64,000 nt of DNA, from NCBI RefSeq assembly GCF_000731675.1, contig NZ_JMIT01000001.1, forward strand, positions 1,425,526-1,489,525, read 5' to 3'. Origin of the DNA: Pseudomonas capeferrum (GTDB taxonomy: Bacteria; Pseudomonadota; Gammaproteobacteria; Pseudomonadales; Pseudomonadaceae). This document shows positions 1-7,252 of the stretch, one piece after another. The notes under the pieces are model-generated. The model was given only the letters and a program-made list of their open reading frames with translations, made no database searches and was not told the DNA's origin. How positions within the stretch are numbered: position 1 is the stretch's first letter; each line of letters begins with the position of its first letter. Both the position numbers and the translations under genes were made by a program.

Positions 1-64
1 GCGTCCACGCCAGGTAGCTGGCCGGGCTACCAAGATCAAAGAAGAATTCGACGGTATTGGTCAT
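1..64 (-). CDS. DsbA-fold 2-hydroxychromene-2-carboxylate isomerase family protein, N-terminal fragment
   Basis: Only the first 21 codons are inside the window; the gene runs off the left edge. The ATG is at 64. The start reads M-T-N-T-V-E-F-F-F-D-L-G-S-P-A-S-Y-L-A-W, which matches the first strand and SPxSYLA motif of the thioredoxin-fold isomerase/GST-kappa family that acts on glutathione-linked or aromatic substrates. The serine of SPAS sits where a thioredoxin would carry its active cysteine, as usual for this family. It lies 28 bp downstream of the SDR gene on the same strand, so the two are probably one operon controlled by the divergent TetR gene. The exact substrate cannot be judged from this fragment. 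Confidence 0.75.
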   Translation of the reverse strand, partial: MTNTVEFFFDLGSPASYLAWT

Positions 65-92
65 GGGTACGGTCCTTGATCGATGAGGGGGC

Positions 93-824
93 TTACCAGC
101 GTTCCATCCAGGGGCGCAGGTCCAGTTCGAATGTCCAGGCGTCTCGCGGCTGGGCGTGAAGGAACCAGTAACTGTCGGCAATGTGAGCCGGGTCAAGGAT
201 GCCATCCTGGTCCTTCAGGGCGTAGCGCTCGGGGAAGCTGTCACGAATGAACGCGGTATCGATGGCACCATCCACCACCACATGGGCCACATGGATATTG
301 CGCGGCCCCAACTCGCGCGCCATGCTCTGCGCCAACGCCCGTAGGCCGTGCTTGGCGCCGGCAAATGCGGCAAAGCCGGCGGCACCCCGTGTACCTGCGG
401 TAGCGCCGGTAAACAGAATCGTGCCGCGTTCACGCACCACCATGCGCCGGGCCACTGCCTGAGCGGTCAGAAACCCGGCAAAACAGGCCATTTCCCAGAT
501 CTTGAAGTACTTGCGTGGCGTTTCATCGAGAATGCTGCAAGGCACATTGGCGCCGATATTGAAGACAAACGCCTCGATCGGGCCAATATCACGCTCGATG
601 GTCTCCACCAGCGCCGCCACCTCATCTTCCTTGCGCGCATCGGAGCCAAAGCCATGGGCCTGGCCGCCTGCTGCGCGTATTTCGTCCAGTAGCGGTTGCA
701 GCTTGTCAGCCTGTCGGCGGGTGACGCAGGCGACGTAGCCCTCCTTGGCGAACCGTTTGGCAATCTCGCCCCCGGTGGCATCCCCCGCGCCGATCACAAG
801 CACTACTTTTTGTTGTCGAGTCAT
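93..824 (-). CDS. SDR-family oxidoreductase with Phe in place of catalytic Tyr
   Basis: A 243-residue short-chain dehydrogenase/reductase of typical length. The nucleotide-binding glycine motif GAGDATG is at residues 12-18. The usual NNAG is replaced by N-I-G-A-N at about 89-93. The active-site YxxxK is F154-A-G-A-K158, so the lysine is kept but the tyrosine is phenylalanine (codon TTT). The serine normally found about 13 residues earlier is also not obvious in ILFTGATAG. Either the enzyme uses another proton donor or it has lost ordinary carbonyl reductase activity. It is divergent from the TetR gene, with the shared palindrome at 846-860 between them, and probably co-transcribed with the isomerase to its left. 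Confidence 0.85.
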   Translation of the reverse strand: MTRQQKVVLVIGAGDATGGEIAKRFAKEGYVACVTRRQADKLQPLLDEIRAAGGQAHGFGSDARKEDEVAALVETIERDIGPIEAFVFNIGANVPCSILDETPRKYFKIWEMACFAGFLTAQAVARRMVVRERGTILFTGATAGTRGAAGFAAFAGAKHGLRALAQSMARELGPRNIHVAHVVVDGAIDTAFIRDSFPERYALKDQDGILDPAHIADSYWFLHAQPRDAWTFELDLRPWMERW

Positions 825-845
825 GTGCGCCTCTTTGGTGAATGA

Positions 846-860
846 TCGTTTAGTAAACGA
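846..860. promoter_or_regulatory. 15-bp palindromic TetR-type operator
   Basis: TCGTTTAGTAAACGA is a perfect palindrome about its central G. It sits in the 88-bp divergent gap between the SDR and TetR genes. A -10-like TATGTT/TATGAT follows at 865-875 on the plus strand. The size, symmetry and position fit the operator of the adjacent TetR protein. Which regulator binds it is inference. Confidence 0.6.
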
Positions 861-912
861 ACGCTATGTTATGATCGGCCCCATCGTCAAGCCAGCGCGC
901 AGAGGTTCATGA

Positions 913-1476
913 ATGCGCTATTCCAGCGAGCACAAGCAACAAACCCGCGAAAAGCTGTTGGCCACCAGCGGTGCGCTAGCCAAACGCGGTGGCTTTACCA
1001 GCACCGGCGTGGCCGGGCTGATGAAGGCCATCGGGCTGACCGGCGGTGCCTTTTACAACCACTTCCCGTCCAAGGATGATCTGTTCACCGAAGTGGTGCG
1101 TCAGGAACTCTGCAATAGCCCACTGGCACGCCTGGCCAGCCAAGGCGCCAGCCGCGAACGCCTTGGCCGTTGCCTGCAGCAGTACCTGAGCATGGCTCAC
1201 TTGCACAATGCCGAAGGTGGCTGCCCGTTGCCGCCGCTAGGGGTGGAAATCGCCCGGGCAGACCTTGCAGTGCGAGAGGTGGCCGAGCATTGGCTGGTCG
1301 AGCTGCACAAGGCCTGGGCTGCCACACTGGAGGATGAAGCGTTGGCCTGGGTGTTGATCAGCCAATGCGTCGGCGCGTTGCTGGTCGGGCGCATGCTGGC
1401 CAGTCAGGCGGTGCAATCGCAGGTGCTGGACGCCAGCCGCACCTTCGTTGAAAAGGCCTTGAATGAAACCCGTTAA
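913..1476 (+). CDS. TetR/AcrR-family transcriptional regulator
   Basis: A 187-residue one-component repressor. The N-terminal helix-turn-helix covers about residues 10-56 and ends in the signature GAFYNHFPSKDDLF. The C-terminal all-helical ligand domain is of the TetR_C type seen in YcdC/LfrR-like regulators. It is divergent from the SDR/isomerase pair across a short gap with a palindrome, so it most likely represses those genes and itself. Its last 14 nt overlap the next gene, which implies co-expression. The ligand cannot be predicted, but a small electrophile or aromatic compound would suit the neighbours. Confidence 0.9.
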   Translation: MRYSSEHKQQTREKLLATSGALAKRGGFTSTGVAGLMKAIGLTGGAFYNHFPSKDDLFTEVVRQELCNSPLARLASQGASRERLGRCLQQYLSMAHLHNAEGGCPLPPLGVEIARADLAVREVAEHWLVELHKAWAATLEDEALAWVLISQCVGALLVGRMLASQAVQSQVLDASRTFVEKALNETR

Positions 1477-2056
1477 CCTGTTGCTTGGCCTGTGCCTGAG
1501 TGCGCCGGTACTGGCCGAGCAAGCCTGCCCGCCGGGGCAGTATCAGGTATGCCTGATGGGGTGTTTTTGCGCCCCGGTCCACCCAGGGCAGGCCGGGCAG
1601 ATCCTCAAGGACGTGGAAGCCATGGCGTCGACCAGCCTGGCCTACGCATTGCGCCAGGCCCGCGACGAGGCCAATGCCAGCGGCAGTGAACCGATCCCCC
1701 TGCACATCCGCGCCCAGCTCGAGCCCTGGTATGACTTCGCCGTGCTCGATGCCGTCCGCTTCAGGGTGGGCGACGAACAGCAGATGAGCGCAGCCAATGC
1801 CATGCTGCAGAACCCCGACGTTAATGCGGTGACGTTGATCGACACGATCATCTTTCGCCATGCCAGCGATGCGCAAGACAATGTGGCCCTGTGGGCGCAC
1901 GAGCTCATGCACGTGCAGCAATACCAGGCGCTGGGGCTAGAAGAATTCGCCCGGCGCTACACGCGTGATTTCAATGAGCTTGAAGGGCCCGCTTACAAGA
2001 TAGAGGCCGAAGTGGCCAAGGCGCTCCGAGAGCGCAGCTCCGGCCAGGCAAGGTAA
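1463..2056 (+). CDS. Secreted DUF4157-like (eCIS-core type) putative metallopeptidase
   Basis: A 197-residue protein with a clear Sec signal peptide (residues 1-18, ending PVLA). A short cysteine-rich segment follows (C22, C30, C34, C36), and then a domain with the zinc-protease motif H146-E-L-M-H150 followed by VQQY. HEL(M/T)HVxQ is the signature of DUF4157, found in eCIS-associated and free-standing secreted proteins. No contractile injection genes are visible nearby. It starts inside the end of the TetR gene and ends at a strong hairpin. The predicted location is periplasm or outside. Peptidase activity is inferred from the motif only. Confidence 0.75.
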   Translation: MKPVNLLLGLCLSAPVLAEQACPPGQYQVCLMGCFCAPVHPGQAGQILKDVEAMASTSLAYALRQARDEANASGSEPIPLHIRAQLEPWYDFAVLDAVRFRVGDEQQMSAANAMLQNPDVNAVTLIDTIIFRHASDAQDNVALWAHELMHVQQYQALGLEEFARRYTRDFNELEGPAYKIEAEVAKALRERSSGQAR

Positions 2057-2057
2057 C

Positions 2058-2094
2058 GTGTAGGAGCGGCCTCCCGGCGAGGCCGCCCCTACAC
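2058..2094. repeat. REP-like hairpin between convergent genes
   Basis: GTGTAGG...CCTACAC and GCGGCCT...AGGCCGC form a nearly perfect 14-bp stem around a 7-nt loop, with one mismatched pair. It lies in the 43-bp gap between the converging DUF4157-like and BASS genes. The TAGGAGCGGCC arm is typical of P. putida REP elements. It can serve both transcripts as a 3'-end stabiliser or terminator, though neither side has a long T-tract. Confidence 0.6.
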
Positions 2095-2099
2095 CCACA

Positions 2100-3092
2100 T
2101 CATGACGCCGCAGGAGCCTTTTCGGCCAACCCCTCACGGCTGGCATAACGCTGCGCCAGCACCGCGCAGACCATCAGCTGGATCTGATGAAACAGCATCA
2201 GCGGCAGGATCATCGCGCCAATGCCACTGCCCACGAACAGCACCTGAGCCATCGGCACCCCAGTGGCCAGGCTCTTCTTCGAGCCGGCGAACAGGATGGT
2301 GATGCGGTCCTCCAGGTCGAAGCCAAGCAGTTTGCCAAGCAAGCGGGTACCGTACAGCACCACCGCCAACAAGATCCCGCACACCACAAACAGCCCCGCC
2401 AAGTGTTGTGGCGACACCGTGTGCCACAGGCCGGTAACCACCGCCTCACTGAAGGCGGTGTAGACCACCAGCAGGATCGAGCCCTGGTCCACGACCTTGA
2501 GCCAGCGCGCGTTGCGCTTGACCCACGCGCCAATCCAGCGGCGGGCGATCTGCCCGGCTACGAAGGGCACCAGCAGCTGCAGGGTAATCTTCAGCACCGC
2601 ATCCAGCCCCGAGCCGGTATCACCGCTGGCGCCCAGCAGCATCATCACCAGCAGTGGCGTGAGGAAGATACCCAGCAGGCTGGAAGCCGCCGCGCTGCAA
2701 ATGGCTGCCGGCACGTTACCGCGGGCCAGCGAGGTGAAGGCAATGGCCGACTGTACCGTGGCTGGCAACGCACACAGATACAGCACGCCCAGGTAGAGCT
2801 CGTTGCCCACCAGCGGCACAAACAACGGCTTGAACGCCAGCCCCAGCAAGGGGAACAGCACGAACGTGCAGGAGAACACCAGCAAGTGCAGGCGCCAGTG
2901 CCCGGCGCCGGCGATGATCGCTTCGCGCGACAGCTTGGCACCGTGCAGGAAGAACAGCAGGCCGATAGCCAGGTTGGTCAGCCAGCCGAAATACACCGCC
3001 CCGTCGCCCGAGCAGGGCAGCACAGTGGCGATGAGCACCACCCCGAGCAAGGCCAGGGTGAAGTTGTCGAATAACATGCGCAAATACTTCAT
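2100..3092 (-). CDS. Bile acid:sodium symporter (BASS/SBF-like) family transporter
   Basis: A 330-residue polytopic membrane protein of the SBF-like family (E. coli YfeH type), with about ten hydrophobic segments. Family hallmarks include the early LLFFLHGAKLSREAI stretch, the ALPATVQSAIAFTSLARGN crossover motif and FAGSKKSLATGVPMAQVLF near the C-terminus. Members use sodium to import organic anions; the substrate here is unknown. The start at 3092 (MKYLRM) is preferred over an in-frame extension to 3170 because the extension is hydrophilic and unlike the family. It is monocistronic, converging with the DUF4157-like gene and divergent from ampC. Confidence 0.9.
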   Translation of the reverse strand: MKYLRMLFDNFTLALLGVVLIATVLPCSGDGAVYFGWLTNLAIGLLFFLHGAKLSREAIIAGAGHWRLHLLVFSCTFVLFPLLGLAFKPLFVPLVGNELYLGVLYLCALPATVQSAIAFTSLARGNVPAAICSAAASSLLGIFLTPLLVMMLLGASGDTGSGLDAVLKITLQLLVPFVAGQIARRWIGAWVKRNARWLKVVDQGSILLVVYTAFSEAVVTGLWHTVSPQHLAGLFVVCGILLAVVLYGTRLLGKLLGFDLEDRITILFAGSKKSLATGVPMAQVLFVGSGIGAMILPLMLFHQIQLMVCAVLAQRYASREGLAEKAPAAS

Positions 3093-3201
3093 AACAGTTT
3101 CCGTCTTGTCGTTATGCAACGGCAGACGATAAGGTCTCGGTTTATTTTTCGCTAACGCCGGAACCCCCACCGGTATCGCTCAACGGACAAAGGACTACTT
3201 G

Positions 3202-4350
3202 ATGCCACGCTATCGCCTTGCGCCCTTCCCTCTCGCGGCTGCACTGGCCATGGGTGCAATCACCGCGCAGGCGGCCGATCCGCTGCAGGCCCAGGTAGAC
3301 GAGATCATCCAGCCGCTCATGCAGGAACACCAAATCGCCGGTATGGCGGTAGCGCTGTACGCCGATGGCCAGGCGCACTACTTCAACTATGGCGTGGCCA
3401 ATAAGGCGGATAACTCGCCGGTTAGCGCCGATACCCTGTTTGAGGTCGGCTCGCTGAGCAAGACTTACACCGCTACGCTTGCGGCGCTGGCCAGCGCCGA
3501 AGGCAAGCTTGACCTACAGGCCCCTGCCCAGCGCTACCAGCCCGCCCTCGCCGGCACACCGCTGGGCGAAGCCAGCGTGCTGGAATTCGGTGCCTACAGC
3601 GCCGACTGCCTGCCATTGCAGTTCCCCGACGCGGTGCACACAGACCAACAGGTGCTGGCCTTCTTCCGCCACTGGCAACCCGTTGCCAAACACGGCACCC
3701 AGCGCTGCTACTCGAACCCCAGCCTGGGGTTGTTCGGTGACCTGGCGGCGCGCGCGCAGCAGCGCCCATTCGCCGAGCTGATGACCGAGGGGCTTCTCCC
3801 GCAAATGGGCCTCAAGCACACCTACCTGCACGTACCGGCCGATGCACAGCGGCTTTATGCGCAAGGGTACGACGCGCATGACCAGCCGGTACGCGTCAGC
3901 TCGGGGCCCTTTGCCGATGCGGCCTATGGCATCAAGACCAACGCCACCGACTTGCTGCGCTACGTGCGCCTGCACATGCAGCCGGCCGAGCTTGCGCCAA
4001 CCCTGCAAAAGGCTGCCGCCATTACCCAGGCCGGCTACTTCCAGGTCGGTAGCATGACCCAAGGCCTGGGCTGGGAGCGTTACCCCTACCCGGCGTCACT
4101 CGACACCCTGGTCAATGGCAACAGCTCCAAGTTCGCCCTTGCGCCACAGGCCACCCGCCGCCTCAACCCCGAGCTCCCGGCCGTGCCTGACGCCTGGTAC
4201 AACAAGACCGGCGCCACCAACGGTTTCGGTGCCTATGTGGCGTTCATTCCGGCGCAAGGCAAAGCCATCGTACTGCTTGCCAACCGCAACTATCCCAACG
4301 AGGCACGCGTGCGCGCCGCGTACCGGATTCTCTCGTCCCTCGACCACTGA
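3202..4350 (+). CDS. ampC: Class C beta-lactamase (AmpC-type serine hydrolase)
   Basis: A 382-residue periplasmic enzyme with signal peptide MPRYRLAPF...AQAA (about residues 1-25). All three class C motifs are present: S84-L-S-K87 (nucleophile), Y171-S-N173 and K336-T-G338. The LPLQFPD stretch at about 139-145 also matches class C enzymes. It hydrolyses cephalosporins and other beta-lactams by acyl-enzyme turnover. The ATG at 3202 is chosen because AAGGA lies about 8 nt upstream; a TTG just before it is in frame. No ampR gene is adjacent, so induction, if any, must come from elsewhere. It is divergent from the BASS gene. Confidence 0.93.
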   Translation: MPRYRLAPFPLAAALAMGAITAQAADPLQAQVDEIIQPLMQEHQIAGMAVALYADGQAHYFNYGVANKADNSPVSADTLFEVGSLSKTYTATLAALASAEGKLDLQAPAQRYQPALAGTPLGEASVLEFGAYSADCLPLQFPDAVHTDQQVLAFFRHWQPVAKHGTQRCYSNPSLGLFGDLAARAQQRPFAELMTEGLLPQMGLKHTYLHVPADAQRLYAQGYDAHDQPVRVSSGPFADAAYGIKTNATDLLRYVRLHMQPAELAPTLQKAAAITQAGYFQVGSMTQGLGWERYPYPASLDTLVNGNSSKFALAPQATRRLNPELPAVPDAWYNKTGATNGFGAYVAFIPAQGKAIVLLANRNYPNEARVRAAYRILSSLDH

Positions 4351-4382
4351 CAGGCCCTTCCGGCAGGATTGTCGGACAAGAT

Positions 4383-4406
4383 GTAGTGAGAAAAAATATT
4401 CACTAC
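4383..4406. promoter_or_regulatory. 7-10-7 inverted repeat upstream of a promoter
   Basis: GTAGTGA and TCACTAC are perfect inverted arms around a 10-nt A/T-rich spacer. The repeat ends 8 bp before the predicted -35 at 4414. It may be an operator for the downstream small gene, or less likely a weak hairpin at the end of ampC. Confidence 0.45.
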
Positions 4407-4413
4407 AAAACGG

Positions 4414-4443
4414 TTGACGCCGTTCATCGCCCTTGGGCATGAT
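4414..4443 (+). promoter_or_regulatory. Predicted sigma-70 promoter with structured leader to 4647
   Basis: TTGACG at 4414-4419 and CATGAT at 4438-4443 are separated by 18 bp. The implied transcript has a leader of about 200 nt before the gene at 4648. The leader holds a perfect 10-bp hairpin at 4487-4512 (ACGGCCTGCG / CGCAGGCCGT, 6-nt loop) and a second hairpin around CGCTAC...GTAGCG just before the coding start. No known riboswitch class is recognised. Confidence 0.5.
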
Positions 4444-4647
4444 GAGGCTGTCTCCCCGATCGGGAGCGGTGGCAAGGGTGTTCCAGACGGCCTGCGCGGT
4501 AACGCAGGCCGTCCGTGGAGAGGGAACTGTCCAAAAGGCAGCGTGTGAAAGCCCCTGTTGCGATGCTGCTGTAGCAGCGTTGGTAGTGCGCTACACCGTG
4601 GTAGCGCCAACTGTGAAAATCACCTACGAATGGGTAATGGGGGCTTT

Positions 4648-4980
4648 ATGATGAACTTGAACAACAATCCCACAATCGACCAATTGGCCCAGCTGTTCGC
4701 CGTGCGCAAAGACAGCCTCGACGACCATCTGCTGTGGGTCAGCCAGACCGGTGAGGTGCGTCTCGACCGCCTGCCGCCGAACACCATCGAAGATGAATTC
4801 GAAGAGCACCTGCCAAGCATGCGTGCACGCTTCAAGGTCTACCGGCGTGGCCAGGGCTACGTCGGCAAGAAGGCCGCCGCCGACACCGAGTTCGTTGGCC
4901 GCGTCCTGCAGACCCTGCAACAAGAATGGCCCGCCGCCCGTGAGCGGGGGGCAGTCAAGGTGATCGAACCGCTCAACTGA
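4648..4980 (+). CDS. Hypothetical protein, 110 aa
   Basis: A small soluble protein that I do not recognise. It starts MMNLNNNPTIDQLAQLF; the ATG at 4648 is preceded by GGGGG, while a second ATG is at 4651. The N-terminal half has acidic stretches (DEFEEHLPSM) and the C-terminal half is basic (RGQGYVGKKAA). There is no signal peptide and no membrane segment. A long structured leader lies upstream and a strong terminator begins about 20 nt after the stop, so it is an independent, probably well-expressed transcript. Function unknown. Confidence 0.8.
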   Translation: MMNLNNNPTIDQLAQLFAVRKDSLDDHLLWVSQTGEVRLDRLPPNTIEDEFEEHLPSMRARFKVYRRGQGYVGKKAAADTEFVGRVLQTLQQEWPAARERGAVKVIEPLN

Positions 4981-5000
4981 GTGGCCTCACCCGCCATGGA

Positions 5001-5027
5001 GCCCGGCCCGCAAAGGCCGGGCTTTTT
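5001..5027 (+). terminator. Rho-independent terminator
   Basis: GCCCGGCC and GGCCGGGC form a perfect 8-bp stem with the loop CGCAAA, followed by five T residues. It ends the transcript of the gene at 4648-4980 and lies just before the end of the converging minus-strand gene. Confidence 0.9.
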
Positions 5028-5338
5028 CATGCCCGCCGACGCGTGCGCGCCATCGCTGGCAAGGGCAATGCGCCGGTGGCCAGCGCGCGGGCCCGCTCGA
5101 CGCCCCAGACCAACGCCCGGGTCATGGTCTCACCCGAGCGCGCTGGGTAATACTCTTCCAGCAATGCCCGGCCATTCCCAGCGTAGATACCGAGAAACAG
5201 CTGGGTAGCGCCCAGGCGCGACAGGCGCACCTGCACGTCGAGCGTGGTGCCGTCACTGAGCGCTTCATCGTGGCTGCGGCTGTGCAGCTGAGCGTCCGCC
5301 CACTGCCAATAGGTCTCTTCCCTGACTCGCATGAGCAT
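5027..5338 (-). CDS. Hypothetical protein, 103 aa
   Basis: A small protein with no recognised domain. It begins MLMRVREETYWQWADAQ and contains TTLDVQVRLSRLGATQLFLGIY followed by the arginine-rich tail ARTRRRA. The strand pattern suggests one compact alpha/beta domain. The ATG at 5338 has AAAGGGAG about 5 nt upstream, which favours it over the ATG at 5332. Its stop lies at the foot of the terminator of the converging gene. Function unknown. Confidence 0.7.
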   Translation of the reverse strand: MLMRVREETYWQWADAQLHSRSHDEALSDGTTLDVQVRLSRLGATQLFLGIYAGNGRALLEEYYPARSGETMTRALVWGVERARALATGALPLPAMARTRRRA

Positions 5339-5439
5339 TCAATCTCCCTTTGCTGAAATGCCGCGCCAGAAAACCACATCCACGGCTATCCGGCGAGTGC
5401 AACCCGGCGATGCCATGAGCAGCGTCAACGAATATCAAC

Positions 5440-5462
5440 AAAAACCCCGCCGTTCGGCGGGG
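5440..5462 (-). terminator. Rho-independent terminator
   Basis: CCCCGCCG and CGGCGGGG form an 8-bp stem around TT. On the minus strand it is followed by TTTTTGTT. It terminates the 61-residue gene just to the right. Confidence 0.88.
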
Positions 5463-5476
5463 TTGCTGGAGCGGGA

Positions 5477-5665
5477 TCACTTTTTCAGCGGAACCCGCGG
5501 CATGAAGCGGCCCTTTTTGCTGCGCTGCAGATGTGCAGGCTGAAGCTGTTCCGAATCATCCAGCGTCATGTGGGCGAAACCCAGGCGGAATGCCGACTGG
5601 CCGCAACGCACCTGGCTGTTGATCGGGAATGCGTCGTTCAGGTCTTCGAAAAAGGATTCGCTCAT
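5477..5665 (-). CDS. Small hypothetical protein, about 62 aa
   Basis: A short protein beginning MSESFFEDLNDAF and ending RFMPRVPLKK: an acidic start and a strongly basic end. It has two cysteine-free halves apart from the single C22 in VRCGQSAFRLGF. There is no signal peptide or membrane span. GAGGGAGACAGGGT upstream of the ATG gives a ribosome-binding site, and a strong terminator follows the stop, so it looks like a real monocistronic gene. The family is not recognised. Confidence 0.65.
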   Translation of the reverse strand: MSESFFEDLNDAFPINSQVRCGQSAFRLGFAHMTLDDSEQLQPAHLQRSKKGRFMPRVPLKK

Positions 5666-5803
5666 ACCCTGTCTCCCTCCAGTGAGGTCGCGTCGGCAAG
5701 CAGATACGTTGCCTAGGTGAACGCGCCCGGTAAAAGTGAGACTAGCTGGTCATTTGCGGACCGCCCAGACTAAAACCCTGGAACCGACCAGTGGCACAAT
5801 GCC

Positions 5804-6124
5804 TTATTTCAACCTGACGGCCGTGCCGGTGGCGAATACCACGACCATGCCACCCTGCACCGACGGCATGCTGATTTCGAAGTCCACGCCCACCACTGCA
5901 TCGGCGTGCAACTGCCGTGCCCGCGCCTTCAACTCCTCGGTGGCCTGCTCGCGGGCCTCGCGCAGGGCGCTTTCCAGGGTTTGCGAACGGCCACCGAAGA
6001 AGTCGCGAAAACGGGCAAAGAAATCGCGCACGAAGTTGATGCCCTGCACCGATTCGGAGCTGACGACGCCCAGGTACTCGGCAATAGGACGGCCTTCGAG
6101 CTGGCTGGTGGTAGAGATGATCAT
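5804..6124 (-). CDS. YbjQ/UPF0145 family protein
   Basis: A 106-residue protein of the UPF0145 (YbjQ) family, annotated by homology as a putative heavy-metal-binding domain that forms ring-shaped pentamers. Family marks include the start MIISTTSQLEGRPI, the EYLGVVSSE stretch, and the C-terminal half HADAVVGVDFEI...GTAVRLK. Length is normal. GGAG lies 7 nt before the ATG. It is monocistronic. The in vivo role of the family is unsettled, and metal binding is not demonstrated by motif here. Confidence 0.9.
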   Translation of the reverse strand: MIISTTSQLEGRPIAEYLGVVSSESVQGINFVRDFFARFRDFFGGRSQTLESALREAREQATEELKARARQLHADAVVGVDFEISMPSVQGGMVVVFATGTAVRLK

Positions 6125-6179
6125 GACGGTGCTCCGTTGGCCTGGCGAAAAGGGCCGATTCTAACAGAGCACCCGGCCC

Positions 6180-7067
6180 TCAGTGCGCACTAGCCGCCCG
6201 CAACCGTTGGCCGATCTTGGCGCCAAACACGTTCACCAGCAGCCCAAGCATCACCAGCAGCGCCCCCCAGCCCTGCAGCTCGGTCAGGCGCTCGCCGAGC
6301 AACCACGCCGAAGCACTCAGGCCGATAACCGGCACCAGCAACGAGAACGGTGCCACTTTGCCGGCCGGGTGGCGCGACAACAATGTGCTCCACAGGCTAT
6401 AGCCGAGCATGGTGGCGACAAATGCCAGGTACGCCAACGCCAGTACCGAGCTCCAGCCAATGTTGGCCAGCGCATGGCCGATGCGCTCAGGCCCTTCCAG
6501 CCACCACGACAACGCCAGAAACGGCAGCGGTGGAATCAACCCACCCCAGATCACCAGCGCCACCAGGTCGACCGAGCCGAAACGCCGCGTGATGATGTTG
6601 CCCACGCCCCACATCGCGCCCGCGCAGAGGGTCAGCACCAGCGCCAGCATCGGCACATGGCCACCATCCTCGCTGCCGATCAGCGCCAAGCCGCTGGCGG
6701 CCACCAGCAGCCCCACCAGGCTGGCGAGGCGCAGTCGCTCGCCCAGAAACAGCGCGGCAAACCCTAGCGTGAAGAATGCCTGGGATTGCAGGATCAACGA
6801 CGCCAACCCAGGCGGCATGCCGCTGTACATGGCCTGGAAAAGGAAGGCGAACTGCCCCAGGGAAATCGTCACGCCATAAGCGATCAGCCAGCGCCACGGC
6901 AGCTTCGGCCGCTTGACCAGCAACACTGCCGGGAAGGCCACCAACAAGAAGCGCAATGCCCCCAGCAGCATCGGCGGCAGGCCATCCAGGCCTACCTTGA
7001 TGACCACGAAGTTGACTCCCCACGCAACAATCACCACCAGGGCGATCAGCAGGTCCTTGAGCGGCAT
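6180..7067 (-). CDS. EamA/DMT-family transporter
   Basis: A 295-residue inner-membrane protein with two EamA repeats of about five helices each, as in drug/metabolite exporters and amino-acid-derivative efflux pumps (E. coli EamA type). The start MPLKDLLIALVVIVAWGVNF is typical, with AAGGA 7 nt upstream of the ATG at 7067; an in-frame upstream extension to 7187 is rejected. The second repeat starts near GAMWGVGNIITRRF. It is the last gene of the minus-strand direction from the catabolic locus, but a 185-bp gap separates it from the aldolase gene, so co-transcription is uncertain. Confidence 0.92.
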   Translation of the reverse strand: MPLKDLLIALVVIVAWGVNFVVIKVGLDGLPPMLLGALRFLLVAFPAVLLVKRPKLPWRWLIAYGVTISLGQFAFLFQAMYSGMPPGLASLILQSQAFFTLGFAALFLGERLRLASLVGLLVAASGLALIGSEDGGHVPMLALVLTLCAGAMWGVGNIITRRFGSVDLVALVIWGGLIPPLPFLALSWWLEGPERIGHALANIGWSSVLALAYLAFVATMLGYSLWSTLLSRHPAGKVAPFSLLVPVIGLSASAWLLGERLTELQGWGALLVMLGLLVNVFGAKIGQRLRAASAH

Positions 7068-7198
7068 TGCGACATCCTTCTTCAGGCTTTCTAGACATAT
7101 TTCGTTACAGCATAAGGCTATTCCTTTTCGAGGGACCAGCACAGTTGGGAGGTAGGGTTGCGCAACAGTGGGTAGCGCTTTGCGCACCGTTCCGACCG

Positions 7199-7232
7199 GT
7201 CCGGCGCCCCGGCAAGGCCGCGCCTACAGGAA
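7199..7232. repeat. REP-like imperfect hairpin
   Basis: The segment GGCGCCCCGGCAAGGCCGCG followed by CCTACAGG has the composition and stem pattern (GGCGC...GCGCC) of a P. putida REP unit. It lies in the 185-bp gap between the EamA and aldolase genes. Nothing else is apparent in that gap. Confidence 0.35.
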
Positions 7233-7252
7233 CCGCGCTGGCCCGCCAGGCC

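Noticed and set aside
3202..4350. AmpC with AmpR-controlled induction
   Set aside because: No ampR gene is adjacent, and the divergent neighbour is a transporter.
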